DNA from: Nitrososphaeraceae archaeon
GTDB taxonomy: Archaea > Thermoproteota > Nitrososphaeria > Nitrososphaerales > Nitrososphaeraceae
Reading direction: 5' to 3'
DNA length: 64,000 nucleotides
Assembly (NCBI GenBank): GCA_031316115.1
Contig: JALDRC010000003.1
Location: forward strand, 62,001-126,000
Shown here: positions 37,266-47,833 of the stretch, in pieces
Layout: the number at the start of each line of letters is the position of its first letter
Position numbering within the stretch: the first letter of the stretch is position 1
Notes under the pieces: model-generated
Told to the model about the DNA's origin: nothing
What the model saw: the letters and a program-made list of their open reading frames with translations, nothing else
The model's database searches: none
Translations under genes and position numbers: made by a program

Positions 37266-37970
37266 ATGAAGTTTTCATTAGTGATTGCAGAAGCAGCTAT
37301 AGAAAGCATTCCAGAAATATTACAACATAACAAAATTGTGAAAGAACATGCAGTAAGGCTAAATAAATCAGTTAATGAACTCATTTTGGATATCAACTAT
37401 CATTACTTTGCTATGAAAAAGGCAGGATTGAAACATAGAGAAAAACGTGGACGTCCTGACATTATACATTTTTGCTTATTGTGTATATTGTCAACACCTC
37501 TTTTTTTTGAAAATCAAATCAAGGTATATGTTCATACTATCGACAATAAAGTAATATTTATTGGTGAAAATCTGAGGATTCCAAAGTCCTTTTTAAGATT
37601 CGAAGGTGTAATGATGAAATTATTTCTTGAAAAAAAAATTATCTCAAATGAGAAAGCATGTTTGTTGGAAATAAAAGATATGACATTGGAGCAACTTTTG
37701 AAAATAATAAAACCTGATGAAATTATAGGATTTTCTACCACTGGAAACACCAAGAGATTAGAACAAATATTAGCGGAAAACCTCAAATACAAAAAAGGGC
37801 ATTATGTATTTATAGTTGGGGGATTTCAGAGTGGCCATTTTTCTGAGGAAAGCTTAAAAAGTATGGCTAAAATATTTTCTATTTCGCGATACAGTCTTGA
37901 GGCACATGTTGTAATTTCTAGATTGATTTATGAGTGTGAGAAATTTTTGATTCACCAAAAACCTAATTAA
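37266..37970 (+). CDS. nep1: rRNA pseudouridine N1-methyltransferase Nep1
   Basis: A 234-residue SPOUT-class methyltransferase (Emg1/Nep1) that methylates a pseudouridine in 16S rRNA helix 35. The motif RGRPDIIHFCLL (61-72) and the SAM-binding knot residues VFIVGGFQSGHF and ISRYSLEAHVVISRLIYECE are intact. It is divergent from the RNase P/S19e cluster and fits this ribosome-biogenesis neighbourhood. Confidence 0.94.
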   Translation: MKFSLVIAEAAIESIPEILQHNKIVKEHAVRLNKSVNELILDINYHYFAMKKAGLKHREKRGRPDIIHFCLLCILSTPLFFENQIKVYVHTIDNKVIFIGENLRIPKSFLRFEGVMMKLFLEKKIISNEKACLLEIKDMTLEQLLKIIKPDEIIGFSTTGNTKRLEQILAENLKYKKGHYVFIVGGFQSGHFSEESLKSMAKIFSISRYSLEAHVVISRLIYECEKFLIHQKPN

Positions 37971-38015
37971 AACGAAAACATTTTTAATTACTGTATGGAG
38001 CTGAATATTAGCTAA

Positions 38016-39359
38016 TTGAAATCGAATATAAAATTTTTCTTGTATATTCAAACATTCCTTGCTTTTTTTATATTGAATATCTTGATTTTTAATCCAATTA
38101 CTAGTGTATTCGGTGATGGTTTGTTTGAAGAGAAATTACCTCCAGCATCAGTAGGGGATCGGGAGGCAAGCTTATATACTAAAATTAGCCCTCCAGTTCT
38201 GACATCTGAAAGCAAAGAAAATGCTTTTTTTGAATTAAAATTGTTCGATGCAAAAACTGATCAAAACATAGAACATGTTTCTTACTTTATAACAGTCACC
38301 AAAGATGGAAAATTAATTCTTCGAGATCTATTTCATTCACATCAAGGACCACTAAAGCTAAAAATAGATCCCCAACCTGCCCAGTTTGTTACTGTCTATG
38401 GTTCACAAGAGCCATTTCTTGGTGGTTGGGTTAGTCAAACTGGAGACATTTCAGTTAGCGGCCCTATTCTCTTGGAAGGTGGATTATATCATTTTGCCAT
38501 AGAAATATTTGGTATTGATAATGACAGAAATATTTTTACCCCTGAGACAGCTCCGAGGTTTGATTCTTATCTAAGTGTTGGTGATGTTTTTAAGAATGAT
38601 GTTGTTGATGGCGGAAATAACTATAATGTCACCATAATATCATATTATGATCAAATCCAGAATTTTACATATGATTCACCAAAAAAGGAGTTCTCATGGA
38701 AAATGCCATTTAATTGGGATCTTAATAGAATTAAAGAGCAAAACATTTTTGTTCATGAGGAGGTAAAAATACCAAAAATCTTTAGCACTTTTGGAGATTC
38801 AAAGGCATTCAATGCAACGGTAAATCTAAAACCAGTAACTGGAAGATCTCTTGCCATAGATCCATTTACAGAAGAAAATAATTTAATATTACACTATCTG
38901 TTGAATAAAGCAGACCTTATTAAATTAGCTGAAGCTTTTCAAGGTAAAGGAATAGAAAATATGACATTTACTTTGACCCCTTCAGAAGAAAAACCTATCG
39001 AAACAACTAAAGAAGTTGTTGCTGACAAAGGAGGAATTTTAACAAAGTTAGAGTGGCCTAACCAAGTAATTTCAAATCAAGATAACGAGTTAAATCTAAA
39101 GTTTTCAGACGCACTAACTGATTCAGCATTAAATGCAGATGTAAAGTATGATATAGCTTTTTATGATCAAAATGATGTTCAAACTATCAAGAAAGAAGAT
39201 TTGGTGGCAAAGAATGCGACAGACTCACAAGTTTTTAATTTCCCTGAAAAAGGAATATACAGAATGGAAATAGATGTGAAAGCTATAAACTATCCTGGCG
39301 TAACATCACCAGATGAGACAAGGAATGGGTTATCGAGAGGAACTGTAGTCGTATCATAA
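38016..39359 (+). CDS. Large secreted protein of unknown function
   Basis: A 447-residue exported protein, TTG start with signal sequence (about 9-30, ending SVFGDG). The mature protein looks beta-rich with several Ig-like or PEGA-like segments; a conserved-looking portion is HVSYFITVTKDGKLILRDLF, then HSHQGPLKL. No C-terminal anchor is visible. I do not recognise the family, though similar proteins seem widespread in Nitrososphaeria. It stands alone between nep1 and a methyltransferase gene. Confidence 0.75.
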   Translation: MKSNIKFFLYIQTFLAFFILNILIFNPITSVFGDGLFEEKLPPASVGDREASLYTKISPPVLTSESKENAFFELKLFDAKTDQNIEHVSYFITVTKDGKLILRDLFHSHQGPLKLKIDPQPAQFVTVYGSQEPFLGGWVSQTGDISVSGPILLEGGLYHFAIEIFGIDNDRNIFTPETAPRFDSYLSVGDVFKNDVVDGGNNYNVTIISYYDQIQNFTYDSPKKEFSWKMPFNWDLNRIKEQNIFVHEEVKIPKIFSTFGDSKAFNATVNLKPVTGRSLAIDPFTEENNLILHYLLNKADLIKLAEAFQGKGIENMTFTLTPSEEKPIETTKEVVADKGGILTKLEWPNQVISNQDNELNLKFSDALTDSALNADVKYDIAFYDQNDVQTIKKEDLVAKNATDSQVFNFPEKGIYRMEIDVKAINYPGVTSPDETRNGLSRGTVVVS

Positions 39360-39511
39360 ATTATTTGAGCGATAAGAAGGAAAATTCCGGTTTTATTTAT
39401 CTTCTGAATTTTCGCTCCTCATCTTATTTGTTTTCTTTTCTATCTTTTCTTTATTTTCTGGGATCTACAATAACATAAAGTTATATCTCGAATAAAATTA
39501 GAAATACAAGT

Positions 39512-40492
39512 TTGAAAATAATTTTTGCTAAACATTTGATTTGTATAAAACATTGTGATAAACAATACAGGCTCATACTAGAGAATTTAATAGAGAAAGA
39601 TGGAAAAGAATGTATTGAAGGATTCTTAATATGTCCAAATTGTAATTCTAAATATCCAATTATTGAGGGTATAGCAATAATTGTAAATAATTTTCCAGGT
39701 TATATTGAAAATAGGACTGAAATGTATGGTAAATGGCTATTAGAATGTAAGACTGATTCTATGAAAGAATTTTTGAAAGATTCTGGAAGATCTGTATCTA
39801 CCAGACTAGCAGAAAGTGACTTGTATGAAGATGGTGGAATTTGGTATTTTCCATACAAGTGGTTCCAGCAGGAAAATCATAGAGAGGACAGATTAATAAA
39901 ATCTTTGAAATGGAACATAAACCCAGATGAACTTTATGATCGTGTAATCAACAGTATTAACCCAAAATTTGATGGAATAGCTTTGGATCTTGGCTGTGCG
40001 ATGGGTAAATCTACTATAAAACTAGGAAAAAAGTATTCATTTGTGATAGGAGTCGATCTTTCTTTTTCCTTTATAAAGGAGGCACGTAAAGTGATGCAAC
40101 AAGACTTGCAAGGAAATGTGGAATTCTGTGTAGCAGATACCTCTTCTTTACCTTTTCATAGGATGAAATTTGACTTGGTTTTGGTTATGAATTTGATAGA
40201 ATTGGTAAATCCCAAAGAACTATTATCAACCATTCATAAATTACTAAAGCCACAATGTGATGTTATCATCACTGATCCGTATGATTACAATAGAAAGAGA
40301 ATAATTGAAGACAAATATGATGCCCAATCCTTTAGACAATTAGTTGAAGACAATGGATTCGAGATCAATCCATCCAATAAAAAAAAGGAAGCATTTATTC
40401 CATGGATATTGAAGATCAATGAGAGAGTATATTTATTCTATTTTGTAGATTTTATTAGAGCAAAGAAACTATCAAAACACAAACTATTTTAA
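39512..40492 (+). CDS. SAM-dependent methyltransferase with Trm112-like zinc ribbon
   Basis: A 326-residue protein. The first 60 residues resemble a Trm112-type zinc ribbon (CIKHCDKQ, ICPNCNSKYPIIEGIAII). The rest is a class-I methyltransferase: motif I GIALDLGCAMGKSTIKLG (about 155-172), an acidic end of strand 2 (IGVDLS) and FDLVLVMNLIELV (motif IV region). The substrate is unknown; fusion of a Trm112-like domain suggests a small molecule or protein target. Start is TTG at 39512. It ends 100 bases before the Cdc6 gene. Confidence 0.82.
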   Translation: MKIIFAKHLICIKHCDKQYRLILENLIEKDGKECIEGFLICPNCNSKYPIIEGIAIIVNNFPGYIENRTEMYGKWLLECKTDSMKEFLKDSGRSVSTRLAESDLYEDGGIWYFPYKWFQQENHREDRLIKSLKWNINPDELYDRVINSINPKFDGIALDLGCAMGKSTIKLGKKYSFVIGVDLSFSFIKEARKVMQQDLQGNVEFCVADTSSLPFHRMKFDLVLVMNLIELVNPKELLSTIHKLLKPQCDVIITDPYDYNRKRIIEDKYDAQSFRQLVEDNGFEINPSNKKKEAFIPWILKINERVYLFYFVDFIRAKKLSKHKLF

Positions 40493-40592
40493 TAATTGAA
40501 TCGAAATAAATATAAAAATCTTTTATGATTGTTAGAAAATAATAAAGAAATAATAATGATGAAGATAACTAATATAGTGAATAAACGATCTT

Positions 40593-41756
40593 ATGCAGGA
40601 GCAATTGATTTTCAAAGACAGAACAAAGCTTTCACCAAGATATATTCCAAAGGAATTACCACATCGTCAAAAACAAATTGATTTACTTAAACGAATATTT
40701 AGTAGTATTAAAAATGATCCGGACAAATATCCTTTAACAATTTTACAAATTATCGGTCCTACAGGTATTGGTAAAACTTCTACTCTTATAAAATTCGCAA
40801 ATTTATTACAAGAAGAACTAGCAGATAATAAAATTAGTTCCAAAATTGTATACATCAATTTAAAATTATTAGGTGGTAACAAATATGCAATCTATAAATA
40901 TATTCTAGGATCGATCGCACCTGAATTACCTGCACAAGGGTTAAGTGCAGAAGAAATGCTAAGACAGATGATTGATTACTTAGATAAAACTTCATCATAC
41001 GCCTTAATAATATTGGATGAAATCGATTACTTGATTAAAATTTCAAAAGACATAGGTATAATTTATGACTTGACCAGACTTACAGAATTTTACCCAACTA
41101 AAAGATGTAATGTAAAAGGAGTTATATTTATTGCCAGGAGTACTGAATTTTATGAAAAGCTAGATGCTGCAGAATTAAGTTCCCTTGGACGGGTAGCAAT
41201 AGAGTTTCCAACATATACCATCAACCAAGTGAGTGATATTATTATGCAACGATCAGAAGAGGCATTTATTGAAAAAGTAATTGGACCAGATATAATAGAT
41301 TGGATTGCAAGAATTCTTATTTCACCATCCGTAAATGGTGATATTAGATACGCTCTAGATCTCTTAACCTATTCTGGAAATCTTGCAGAAAATGAAGGGA
41401 CTGGTAAAATTCTCATAGAACAAGTCAAGAAAGTACATCAGCAAATATTCAACGGAATCACTGACGAGGATATTAAAGAACTTTCCAAGGGAGAGATAGT
41501 ATCTTTGTTAGCGATCATTAGGGGGATAAGACTTAAACAAAGAGAATACACAGAATTAAAAGAAATTGAAATGCAAGCAATAGAAATAGCAGAAAATAAT
41601 AATATTAAAAATATGGACATATACGATAGTCTAGATGAACTTTCTGCAAAGAAAATAATAACAGTTCAATCTTTAAAAAAAATATTTTTAGGATCTGCAT
41701 CAATAGATGATTTAGAGAAAATTTTGGTCAAAAGACTTGACGCGATAAAAAGTTGA
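40593..41756 (+). CDS. cdc6: Replication initiator Orc1/Cdc6
   Basis: A 387-residue AAA+ ATPase that binds origin DNA and loads MCM. Walker A is GPTGIGKT (55-62), Walker B LIILDEIDYLI (D142, E143), and sensor-1 region VIFIARSTEFYEKL follows. The C-terminal winged helix is also present (EIVSLLAIIRGIRLKQREYT). Its stop overlaps the next gene. Replication origins often lie beside this gene in archaea; I looked for origin-recognition boxes in the neighbouring gaps but did not find a convincing repeat. Confidence 0.95.
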   Translation: MQEQLIFKDRTKLSPRYIPKELPHRQKQIDLLKRIFSSIKNDPDKYPLTILQIIGPTGIGKTSTLIKFANLLQEELADNKISSKIVYINLKLLGGNKYAIYKYILGSIAPELPAQGLSAEEMLRQMIDYLDKTSSYALIILDEIDYLIKISKDIGIIYDLTRLTEFYPTKRCNVKGVIFIARSTEFYEKLDAAELSSLGRVAIEFPTYTINQVSDIIMQRSEEAFIEKVIGPDIIDWIARILISPSVNGDIRYALDLLTYSGNLAENEGTGKILIEQVKKVHQQIFNGITDEDIKELSKGEIVSLLAIIRGIRLKQREYTELKEIEMQAIEIAENNNIKNMDIYDSLDELSAKKIITVQSLKKIFLGSASIDDLEKILVKRLDAIKS

Positions 41757-42058
41757 GCGAAAATCATTCCGTAAAGGATATAGTAGAAATTGGTTTTGGA
41801 ACTATAGGCAAAATAAGAATATTAAGAGCATTGGCAGAAGATAATAAATTGCTAACTATTTACGCTTTACACAAAAAAACAAGTTTAAAACGTGAAGATA
41901 TTAAAAGAAATATATCTGATTTGATATCAATAAATTGGGTTGTAGAAACAAAACTTGGAAATAACGTTTATTCTTTAAATAGAGAAGATTATTACGTTAA
42001 AAAACTAATTACATTTTTTCAAGAAATTGGATATATTGGTGAAAACCATTATTTATAA
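41753..42058 (+). CDS. Winged-helix protein overlapping cdc6
   Basis: A 101-residue small winged-helix protein. The core is GKIRILRALAEDNKLLTIYA, LHKKTSLKREDIKRNISDLI and the wing NWVVETKLGNNVYSLNRE. It starts with TTG and overlaps the cdc6 stop by 4 bases, so the two are translated together. It may help regulate cdc6 or bind origin DNA, but that is inference from overlap. Confidence 0.8.
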   Translation: MSENHSVKDIVEIGFGTIGKIRILRALAEDNKLLTIYALHKKTSLKREDIKRNISDLISINWVVETKLGNNVYSLNREDYYVKKLITFFQEIGYIGENHYL

Positions 42059-42610
42059 AAAAAGGTAAACAGATAAAACCTAATAGAAGATACGGTATTC
42101 AAATCCAAAGTAATAGAAAAGTTATAGTGGTTTAGATATGTTGATTAAGTTTAATAATATATCATCTCTAAAATACAATTATATTTGTTTATAAAATTAT
42201 CGAATTAAAATTCTAACACACGGATAATATGTTTCAATATTTCACTCAAATATTTAGATTGATTATTTAGTTTATTTGCTATGAATTCTATTTTTAAATT
42301 ACAAATAATTGTATCTTTAGATCTATAATTTACTTATAATAATAAACCCTCGTAATCACTAAGATTTTAGACTTTGTCTATTAGATGTCCGAATTAATCT
42401 GTTTATCTATAATATGTTTCCTGTCTAAAGTAAAGTTCCCACTTGCTGCAAATTGATCCTTATTATTTGTAAAATATCCTAGTTCTAATACTATTCAATT
42501 AAACTAATATATATTATGTTTAACCTTAAAGTATGTGTACTACTATCCTAATTTTAAAAATTTTATAGATTTTGATAAAAATACAAATCAATTTTTGTTG
42601 GTGTGAATAT
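42059..42610. other. AT-rich gap after cdc6
   Basis: About 550 very AT-rich bases. This would be a natural place for an origin, but I could find no repeated initiator box or inverted G-rich repeat. Nothing else recognisable. Confidence 0.4.
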
Positions 42611-42970
42611 ATGGATGAAGATTCTAAATTTACTATCATAAAAAATAAAGAACTAAAAAATGCCATAATAATGGCCTTGGCAGATGATATAACTAGAAGA
42701 ATATTAGATTCAACTATTTCTCAGTCAAAAACAGTTGAACAGATCATAGCGGAAAAAAAAATTCCTCATACTTCTGCATATAGGAAAGTCGAATGGCTGC
42801 TCTCGAAACAGTTATTATTTATTGAAAAAATAAAAAGAAATAAAATAAAGGAATCAAGATTTTTACTTGCAAGGTTTATTAGCATAATTATTGAATATCA
42901 ACATGGTCTTATTGAAATTCGAATATTGCTGAATAAAAATATTAATGAAATGAAGAAAAAGTGTAAATAA
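42611..42970 (+). CDS. Winged-helix regulator (paralogue of 14780-15124)
   Basis: A 119-residue wHTH protein. I placed the start at the ATG at 42611 (MDEDSKFTIIKNKELK) because it aligns with the start of the paralogue (MNKNSKLNIIKNNKLK); an upstream in-frame TTG gives an implausible leader. Shared core: ILDSTISQSKTVEQIIAEKK, then IPHTSAYRKVEWLLSKQLL. The wing and C-terminal helix differ more. The two genes probably act on different targets or ligands. Confidence 0.82.
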   Translation: MDEDSKFTIIKNKELKNAIIMALADDITRRILDSTISQSKTVEQIIAEKKIPHTSAYRKVEWLLSKQLLFIEKIKRNKIKESRFLLARFISIIIEYQHGLIEIRILLNKNINEMKKKCK

Positions 42971-43835
42971 GACAAATTGTCATCACTGGATTGCATATTA
43001 TACTAATGAATTTCTTACCTGTTCTCATAGCTTAGATTTCTAGGAAATGTTAGGCTAAGCTCAATTTAAATCATATAAAAAGAAGATCATATTATTTTGA
43101 AACTATCTACATATAAATAAGAAAAAATTTTATCATTTTATTTAGTTGATATAATTCATATTATTAAATAGTAGTCACTTTAATGTTGCATTCTAAAATC
43201 CTATCAATGTGATTAATATTCAGATCGATAAAACATGTGAAAAGGATTGTTACCGTTATTACTACACTATTATATCGATTTAAAAAATTATTAATATTAT
43301 CAATATCATATATTTACCCATTAAATTTTGATGCAATAATTTTAGGAATCTAAGTAATCGATAATAAGATAAAATTATTATCTTTATAACATTTTATATA
43401 TAATATAACTTTTTATATGTAACTTAGAATACAGACATAGTTTTTAGATATCTATTAGATGGCTATATTATCTATTAGTTTACAATTTTGAAATTATGAT
43501 TGATAACGTATGAGATATAGATCGTTACTGATTTTTAACTTATCGATTACCATATTTTCAGGATGAAAATTTTTCAAATAATAATAGTATTTGGTTGGTA
43601 AACTTTAATTGAAGGTTCTTCGAATCTAATGTAAGAGCTAGCGTGTCATTCTTAAAATATCGTTTGAGTAGATTTAGGAGAATTACCAAGAATAGAATTT
43701 TTCTTATATTTAGATATATTTTCTTTCTATACGTTAAATTTAAGCTCAAAATAGGTTGGCTTTAGACTTTCATATACCTTACCGAATTAAGATCAAACCT
43801 AACATTCAATAATAGATTTATTAGTTTACATTATA
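42971..43835. other. AT-rich intergenic region
   Basis: About 865 bases with no supported gene. A leftward 63-codon frame near 43558-43749 has low-complexity, stop-flanked composition and no motif, so I do not call it. The rightward Roadblock-like gene should have its promoter in the last 60 bases. Confidence 0.45.
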
Positions 43836-44207
43836 ATGGATTACAACAAGCTATGTAAATCAATATTTGCTCTACATGACGATATTAGATACGCAGGAGT
43901 TGTAGATGAAAGTGGTGTCCTGGTAGCAGGTGGAATGAAAAAAGGTATTGATTCTATTGTAGATGAAACAAGTGAAGAGCTGTATCTTGCTCAAACATCC
44001 ATCAGGAGGTCAATGAGAGAAAGATTTGACGAAACAATGGGTAAAGCAAGATTTTCATATGTAGAACGTGAAAAAATATCTATTCTGACATTGTATTTAG
44101 ATAAAAAAATACTCTTGATAACACTGGAACCTAATATTGACTCGCATACTGTAATCGATGTTGCTGAAGATTCTCTAGATATGATTAACGGAAAAATAGA
44201 TAGTTAA
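43836..44207 (+). CDS. Roadblock/LC7-like small protein
   Basis: A 123-residue protein that looks like a Roadblock/longin-type domain: starting helix KLCKSIFALHDDIRYAGVVD, then a hairpin with ESGVLVAGGMKKGIDSIVDE and strands FSYVEREKISILTLYLDKKI followed by LLITLEP. Nitrososphaeria encode many such proteins; they may serve as scaffold partners of small GTPases or signalling systems. No partner is adjacent. It is convergent with valS. Confidence 0.75.
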   Translation: MDYNKLCKSIFALHDDIRYAGVVDESGVLVAGGMKKGIDSIVDETSEELYLAQTSIRRSMRERFDETMGKARFSYVEREKISILTLYLDKKILLITLEPNIDSHTVIDVAEDSLDMINGKIDS

Positions 44208-44255
44208 TAAATTTTTCATATTTCCTCATTTTCTTTTAAAAAAAGCATTCTATCT

Positions 44256-46640
44256 TTAAGAAATATCTGAATCTATCAAGTTATGCATTACTACAAGATC
44301 ATTTTTGAATTCAGTTAATTCTTCAGGTATTGAAATGGAAATGGGATCTTTTAAAGAATTTTTTTTACCAGTATGCGGATTTATGGATTCTTTTTTTCTA
44401 TTCCATACATACGAGTTAAAATCAATTATTTTTTGAGTATAAGATTCAAAATCCTTAAACTGATCTGTAAACATAGGTTTTAACTCCAAATGAATACTCT
44501 TTCTAGAATAGAGTTCTTTCCATAGTGTATCGGTAATAAAAGGACAGATTGGTGCTAGCAATAATAATATAGTAGAAAAACATTGGTGCAGTGTGTATAG
44601 AGCAGAATTGTGAGATTGTTGATTAGAATTATCATAAACCCTATTCTTTACCATTTCGATATAATGGGCTGCAAAAATGTTCCAGGTAAAATCCCTTATC
44701 TGGTTGGATGGTATAAAGAAATTATATAGATCATATCCTTTTAAACAATTTTTTACCAGTTTGAATAATTCGGATAAAATCCATTTATCAGTAGATAATA
44801 AATTCATTTCATGTCTATCAAGATCCGTTAAACTATCAGAAAAGGAGGATAGAAATCTACCTATATTCCATAATTTCGATAAGAATTTTTGAGATATAGC
44901 TATGCTTTGTTCAGAGCATCTAAAATCTTGGCCCAGATTAGTTTCACTAGCTGACCAAAATCGAAAAGTATCAGCTCCATATTGTTGTATTATAGGAAAA
45001 GGATCTATAACATTTCCTTTACTTTTACTCATCTTTTTGCCTTTTTCATCTACTCCATACCCCATAATCCAAGCATTAGTCCAAGGTAGCGAACCTGTTA
45101 GTTGATAGCACCTGAGCATCGAATAATATAACCATGTTCGGATAATATCTTTTGCTTGTGGTCGTATTGTAGTTGGATATATTTTCTTAAAAAAATGTGG
45201 ATCGGATACATACTTAGAGATAAATAGAGGAGTGATACTAGAATCCATCCAAGTGTCGAAGGTTTTTGTTTCTCCAGTAAAATCGTTTGATCCACACTTT
45301 AGACAACTACGAAACGGTGGTTTTTCTTTCCATGGTTGATAATATTTGCCAGGTAAAGGGACATTTACTTCTTGACAAGTATTGCAAAACCAAACAGGTA
45401 CTTCAGTACCATAAAATCTCCTTCTGGAAATTGGCCAATCTATCGATATAGTGTTAAGCCAATTATCTAATATTTGTTTATGTACTTCTGGATAAAAGCA
45501 TATATTTTTAGAAATATCCTTAATAATAGGTACAAATTCTACCTGTTTTAAATAATAATCTTGTAATGGAATTATCTCTATTGGGGTTTTACTTCTTTCG
45601 CATATGGGAGTTCTGTGAATTACTTTTTCAATTTTTTCTACGAATCCGTCTTGTTTTAAATCGTTAATTATGTTTTCTTGTGCTTGTTTAATTTTTTGAT
45701 TTTGATATTTTCCTGCTTCCTTTGTAATACGGCCATTTTGATCCACTGAAACTATTTCCTCTAACTTGAGATCTCTAAAGACTTGAACATCATTTTGATC
45801 TCCATAACTACAGACCATTAAAGCACCAGTTCCAAATTCGGGTTTGGCAGAATGATGGGTCATAATAGGAACTGACCTACCAAAAAGAGGCAATATCGCT
45901 CTTTTACCATGTATGCCAAAAAAACGATCATCCTTAGGATTTACTATTACAGCTTGACAAGCAAATAATAACTCTGGTCTAGTTGATGCTATCAGTATCT
46001 TATCATTGGTATTTTCGATTTTAAATTTCATATAAACAAGATTGGTTAAAATGTCATCGTAAATTATTTCTGCATCAGCGATAGTTGTACCACAATCTAT
46101 ACAATAATTATTAGGTCTATTAGAAATGTAAATTAGACCCTTTTTCCATAAATCTATAAATGTTTTTTGTGTGAGTGATCTGAATTCTATTGAGTCAGTT
46201 CTATAATATTCTTTAAAATTAGCACTTATTCCAAGATTTTTCATAATGCTAATCATTTCTGATTCCAGATCGTCTAGAGCAGATTTACATAGATCTAAAA
46301 ATTTTTCCCTTTCCATTTGTTTCATTCTAATTTTGTGTTTTTTCTCAGTGTAGATCTCGACTGGAAGACCATTCCTGTCTATTCCAATTGGAAACAAAAC
46401 TCTATTTCCATACATTCTTGCTGTCCTTGCAATCATATCTATCTGCGCATAATGAGCAGCTGCTCCTATATGCCAAGGTCGTCCTGAGGGATAGGGAGGA
46501 GGAGTATCTATTACAAATATATTTTGTGCATCGTTATTTTTATCGAAAGTAAAATTATAAATTTCTTCATTATCCCAAGACTCTAAAATTATAGATTCAA
46601 GTTTGTGATTCCAAGATTTAGAAGTTATCTTAGGTTCCAT
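44256..46640 (-). CDS. valS: Valyl-tRNA synthetase
   Basis: A 794-residue class-I synthetase. The HIGH-type motif PPPYPSGRPWHIGA is at residues 47-60 and KKMSKSKGNVIDP at about 535. The CP1 editing region contains STRPELLFACQAV and EFGTGALMVCSYGDQNDV, the variant seen in a subset of archaeal and some bacterial ValRS. WPISRRRFYGTEVPVWFC is also characteristic. C-terminal anticodon-binding helices and a short tail are present, without the long coiled-coil arm of bacterial ValRS. It charges tRNA-Val. Confidence 0.96.
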   Translation of the reverse strand: MEPKITSKSWNHKLESIILESWDNEEIYNFTFDKNNDAQNIFVIDTPPPYPSGRPWHIGAAAHYAQIDMIARTARMYGNRVLFPIGIDRNGLPVEIYTEKKHKIRMKQMEREKFLDLCKSALDDLESEMISIMKNLGISANFKEYYRTDSIEFRSLTQKTFIDLWKKGLIYISNRPNNYCIDCGTTIADAEIIYDDILTNLVYMKFKIENTNDKILIASTRPELLFACQAVIVNPKDDRFFGIHGKRAILPLFGRSVPIMTHHSAKPEFGTGALMVCSYGDQNDVQVFRDLKLEEIVSVDQNGRITKEAGKYQNQKIKQAQENIINDLKQDGFVEKIEKVIHRTPICERSKTPIEIIPLQDYYLKQVEFVPIIKDISKNICFYPEVHKQILDNWLNTISIDWPISRRRFYGTEVPVWFCNTCQEVNVPLPGKYYQPWKEKPPFRSCLKCGSNDFTGETKTFDTWMDSSITPLFISKYVSDPHFFKKIYPTTIRPQAKDIIRTWLYYSMLRCYQLTGSLPWTNAWIMGYGVDEKGKKMSKSKGNVIDPFPIIQQYGADTFRFWSASETNLGQDFRCSEQSIAISQKFLSKLWNIGRFLSSFSDSLTDLDRHEMNLLSTDKWILSELFKLVKNCLKGYDLYNFFIPSNQIRDFTWNIFAAHYIEMVKNRVYDNSNQQSHNSALYTLHQCFSTILLLLAPICPFITDTLWKELYSRKSIHLELKPMFTDQFKDFESYTQKIIDFNSYVWNRKKESINPHTGKKNSLKDPISISIPEELTEFKNDLVVMHNLIDSDIS

Positions 46641-46803
46641 TTCCTTCTTTTAGACTTAATGTTTTAATGTGGTTATTAACGTTGATATCAAATGTAGAAA
46701 AATATGTCTATGATTATTTAGGTATGTAGATATCTTCCTGATTGGTTCCATTATTTAATAATCAAAAATATATTCTAGATTAATAATAAAATTTTTAGAT
46801 TTG

Positions 46804-47619
46804 TTATTCTAGTTTAGCAAGAAGATGTGCACCTTTGTTAACTCCTTCATAGATATAGACTCCTAAAGCATCGATATTATCTGGCATGCTGGGGGAAAGT
46901 ATACGAATGATTTCCTTGGAGAGATTCTCTACTGTTGCTTCATCAGGTAAAAGATAGACTGTGGATTTTGGTAATTGTAGATTAAAAAATCCTTTTGGAC
47001 CATCAAACTGCACATAGCAATACAGATCGTCTTCTCTAATCAAATATTGTTTATTTATAAAAAATTTATGATCGAATTCACCTATCGCTTTTTTAATTAT
47101 CTTCTTAGCTTCACTAAAATCCATTACTAATCCATTATTCATAGCTCCAATAATTTCTACCATCACGGTAGAGGTATGACCATGAAGTATAGAACATTTT
47201 TTAACTAAAGGCAGGATATGAGCATAATCGAAAGATAGCGATGGATCTTCGATAAAAATCGATCCTATTTGACAATCTTTTGACTTGAATAGGAAAAGGG
47301 AATCGAATTCATTAGTTTTACCTGCATATTTGGAAGATCCAATTCCAACAAGATCAAGATTTGGTAATGAATTTTTTAGTTCTCGGAAATTTTCTAAATC
47401 GTTATCAGATTCAATGATTTGTAAATATTTATTATTGCCGATTTTAAAATCAATTATCTTATTAGTTTTTTTATCTGGCAATGAAATTTTTACATCAATC
47501 TCATAAGGAGTTTCGAGAAAATTAAATAAATTTGATATAGATAGTTTGGTTCGATTCTCAATGAGAGATCCGTTATGATTTATATATTTAATACTACTTT
47601 CCACGAGATTTCTAGTCAT
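46804..47619 (-). CDS. 6-pyruvoyl-tetrahydropterin synthase family protein with N-terminal extension
   Basis: A 271-residue protein. The C-terminal 145 residues are a PTPS/QueD domain: zinc ligands H134, H146 and H148 (FDYAHILPL, LHGHTSTV), candidate catalytic C142, DF (167-168), D183-H184 and late catalytic acids (EATVENLS; YEG at 258). This fold makes tetrahydropterin or 6-carboxy-tetrahydropterin for queuosine/archaeosine. The first about 125 residues are an extra region (starting MTRNLVESSIKYINHNGSLI) that I cannot assign. Typical family members are about 120-140 residues. It is divergent from the PP-loop gene. Confidence 0.85.
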   Translation of the reverse strand: MTRNLVESSIKYINHNGSLIENRTKLSISNLFNFLETPYEIDVKISLPDKKTNKIIDFKIGNNKYLQIIESDNDLENFRELKNSLPNLDLVGIGSSKYAGKTNEFDSLFLFKSKDCQIGSIFIEDPSLSFDYAHILPLVKKCSILHGHTSTVMVEIIGAMNNGLVMDFSEAKKIIKKAIGEFDHKFFINKQYLIREDDLYCYVQFDGPKGFFNLQLPKSTVYLLPDEATVENLSKEIIRILSPSMPDNIDALGVYIYEGVNKGAHLLAKLE

Positions 47620-47833
47620 TTTCTAATTTACTTAAATCAAAAGATTTTATGTATAAAAATCTTTAAAGACAAATTATACAAGTATAAAGGTATCACAAGT
47701 CCTGGGTAAATATAATCAAATAATATAACTAATTTAAGGAAAATAGCCAAAACATGTAAATATTCCTTCATAACGTAGAGTTTTAAAGAGAATTTATTAA
47801 AGATAAATTGGGTATCTATTTCAGTCTATATGA

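Noticed and set aside
40493-42610. Replication origin beside cdc6
   Set aside because: I looked for repeated initiator boxes or G-rich inverted repeats in the gaps before and after cdc6 and found none that convinced me.
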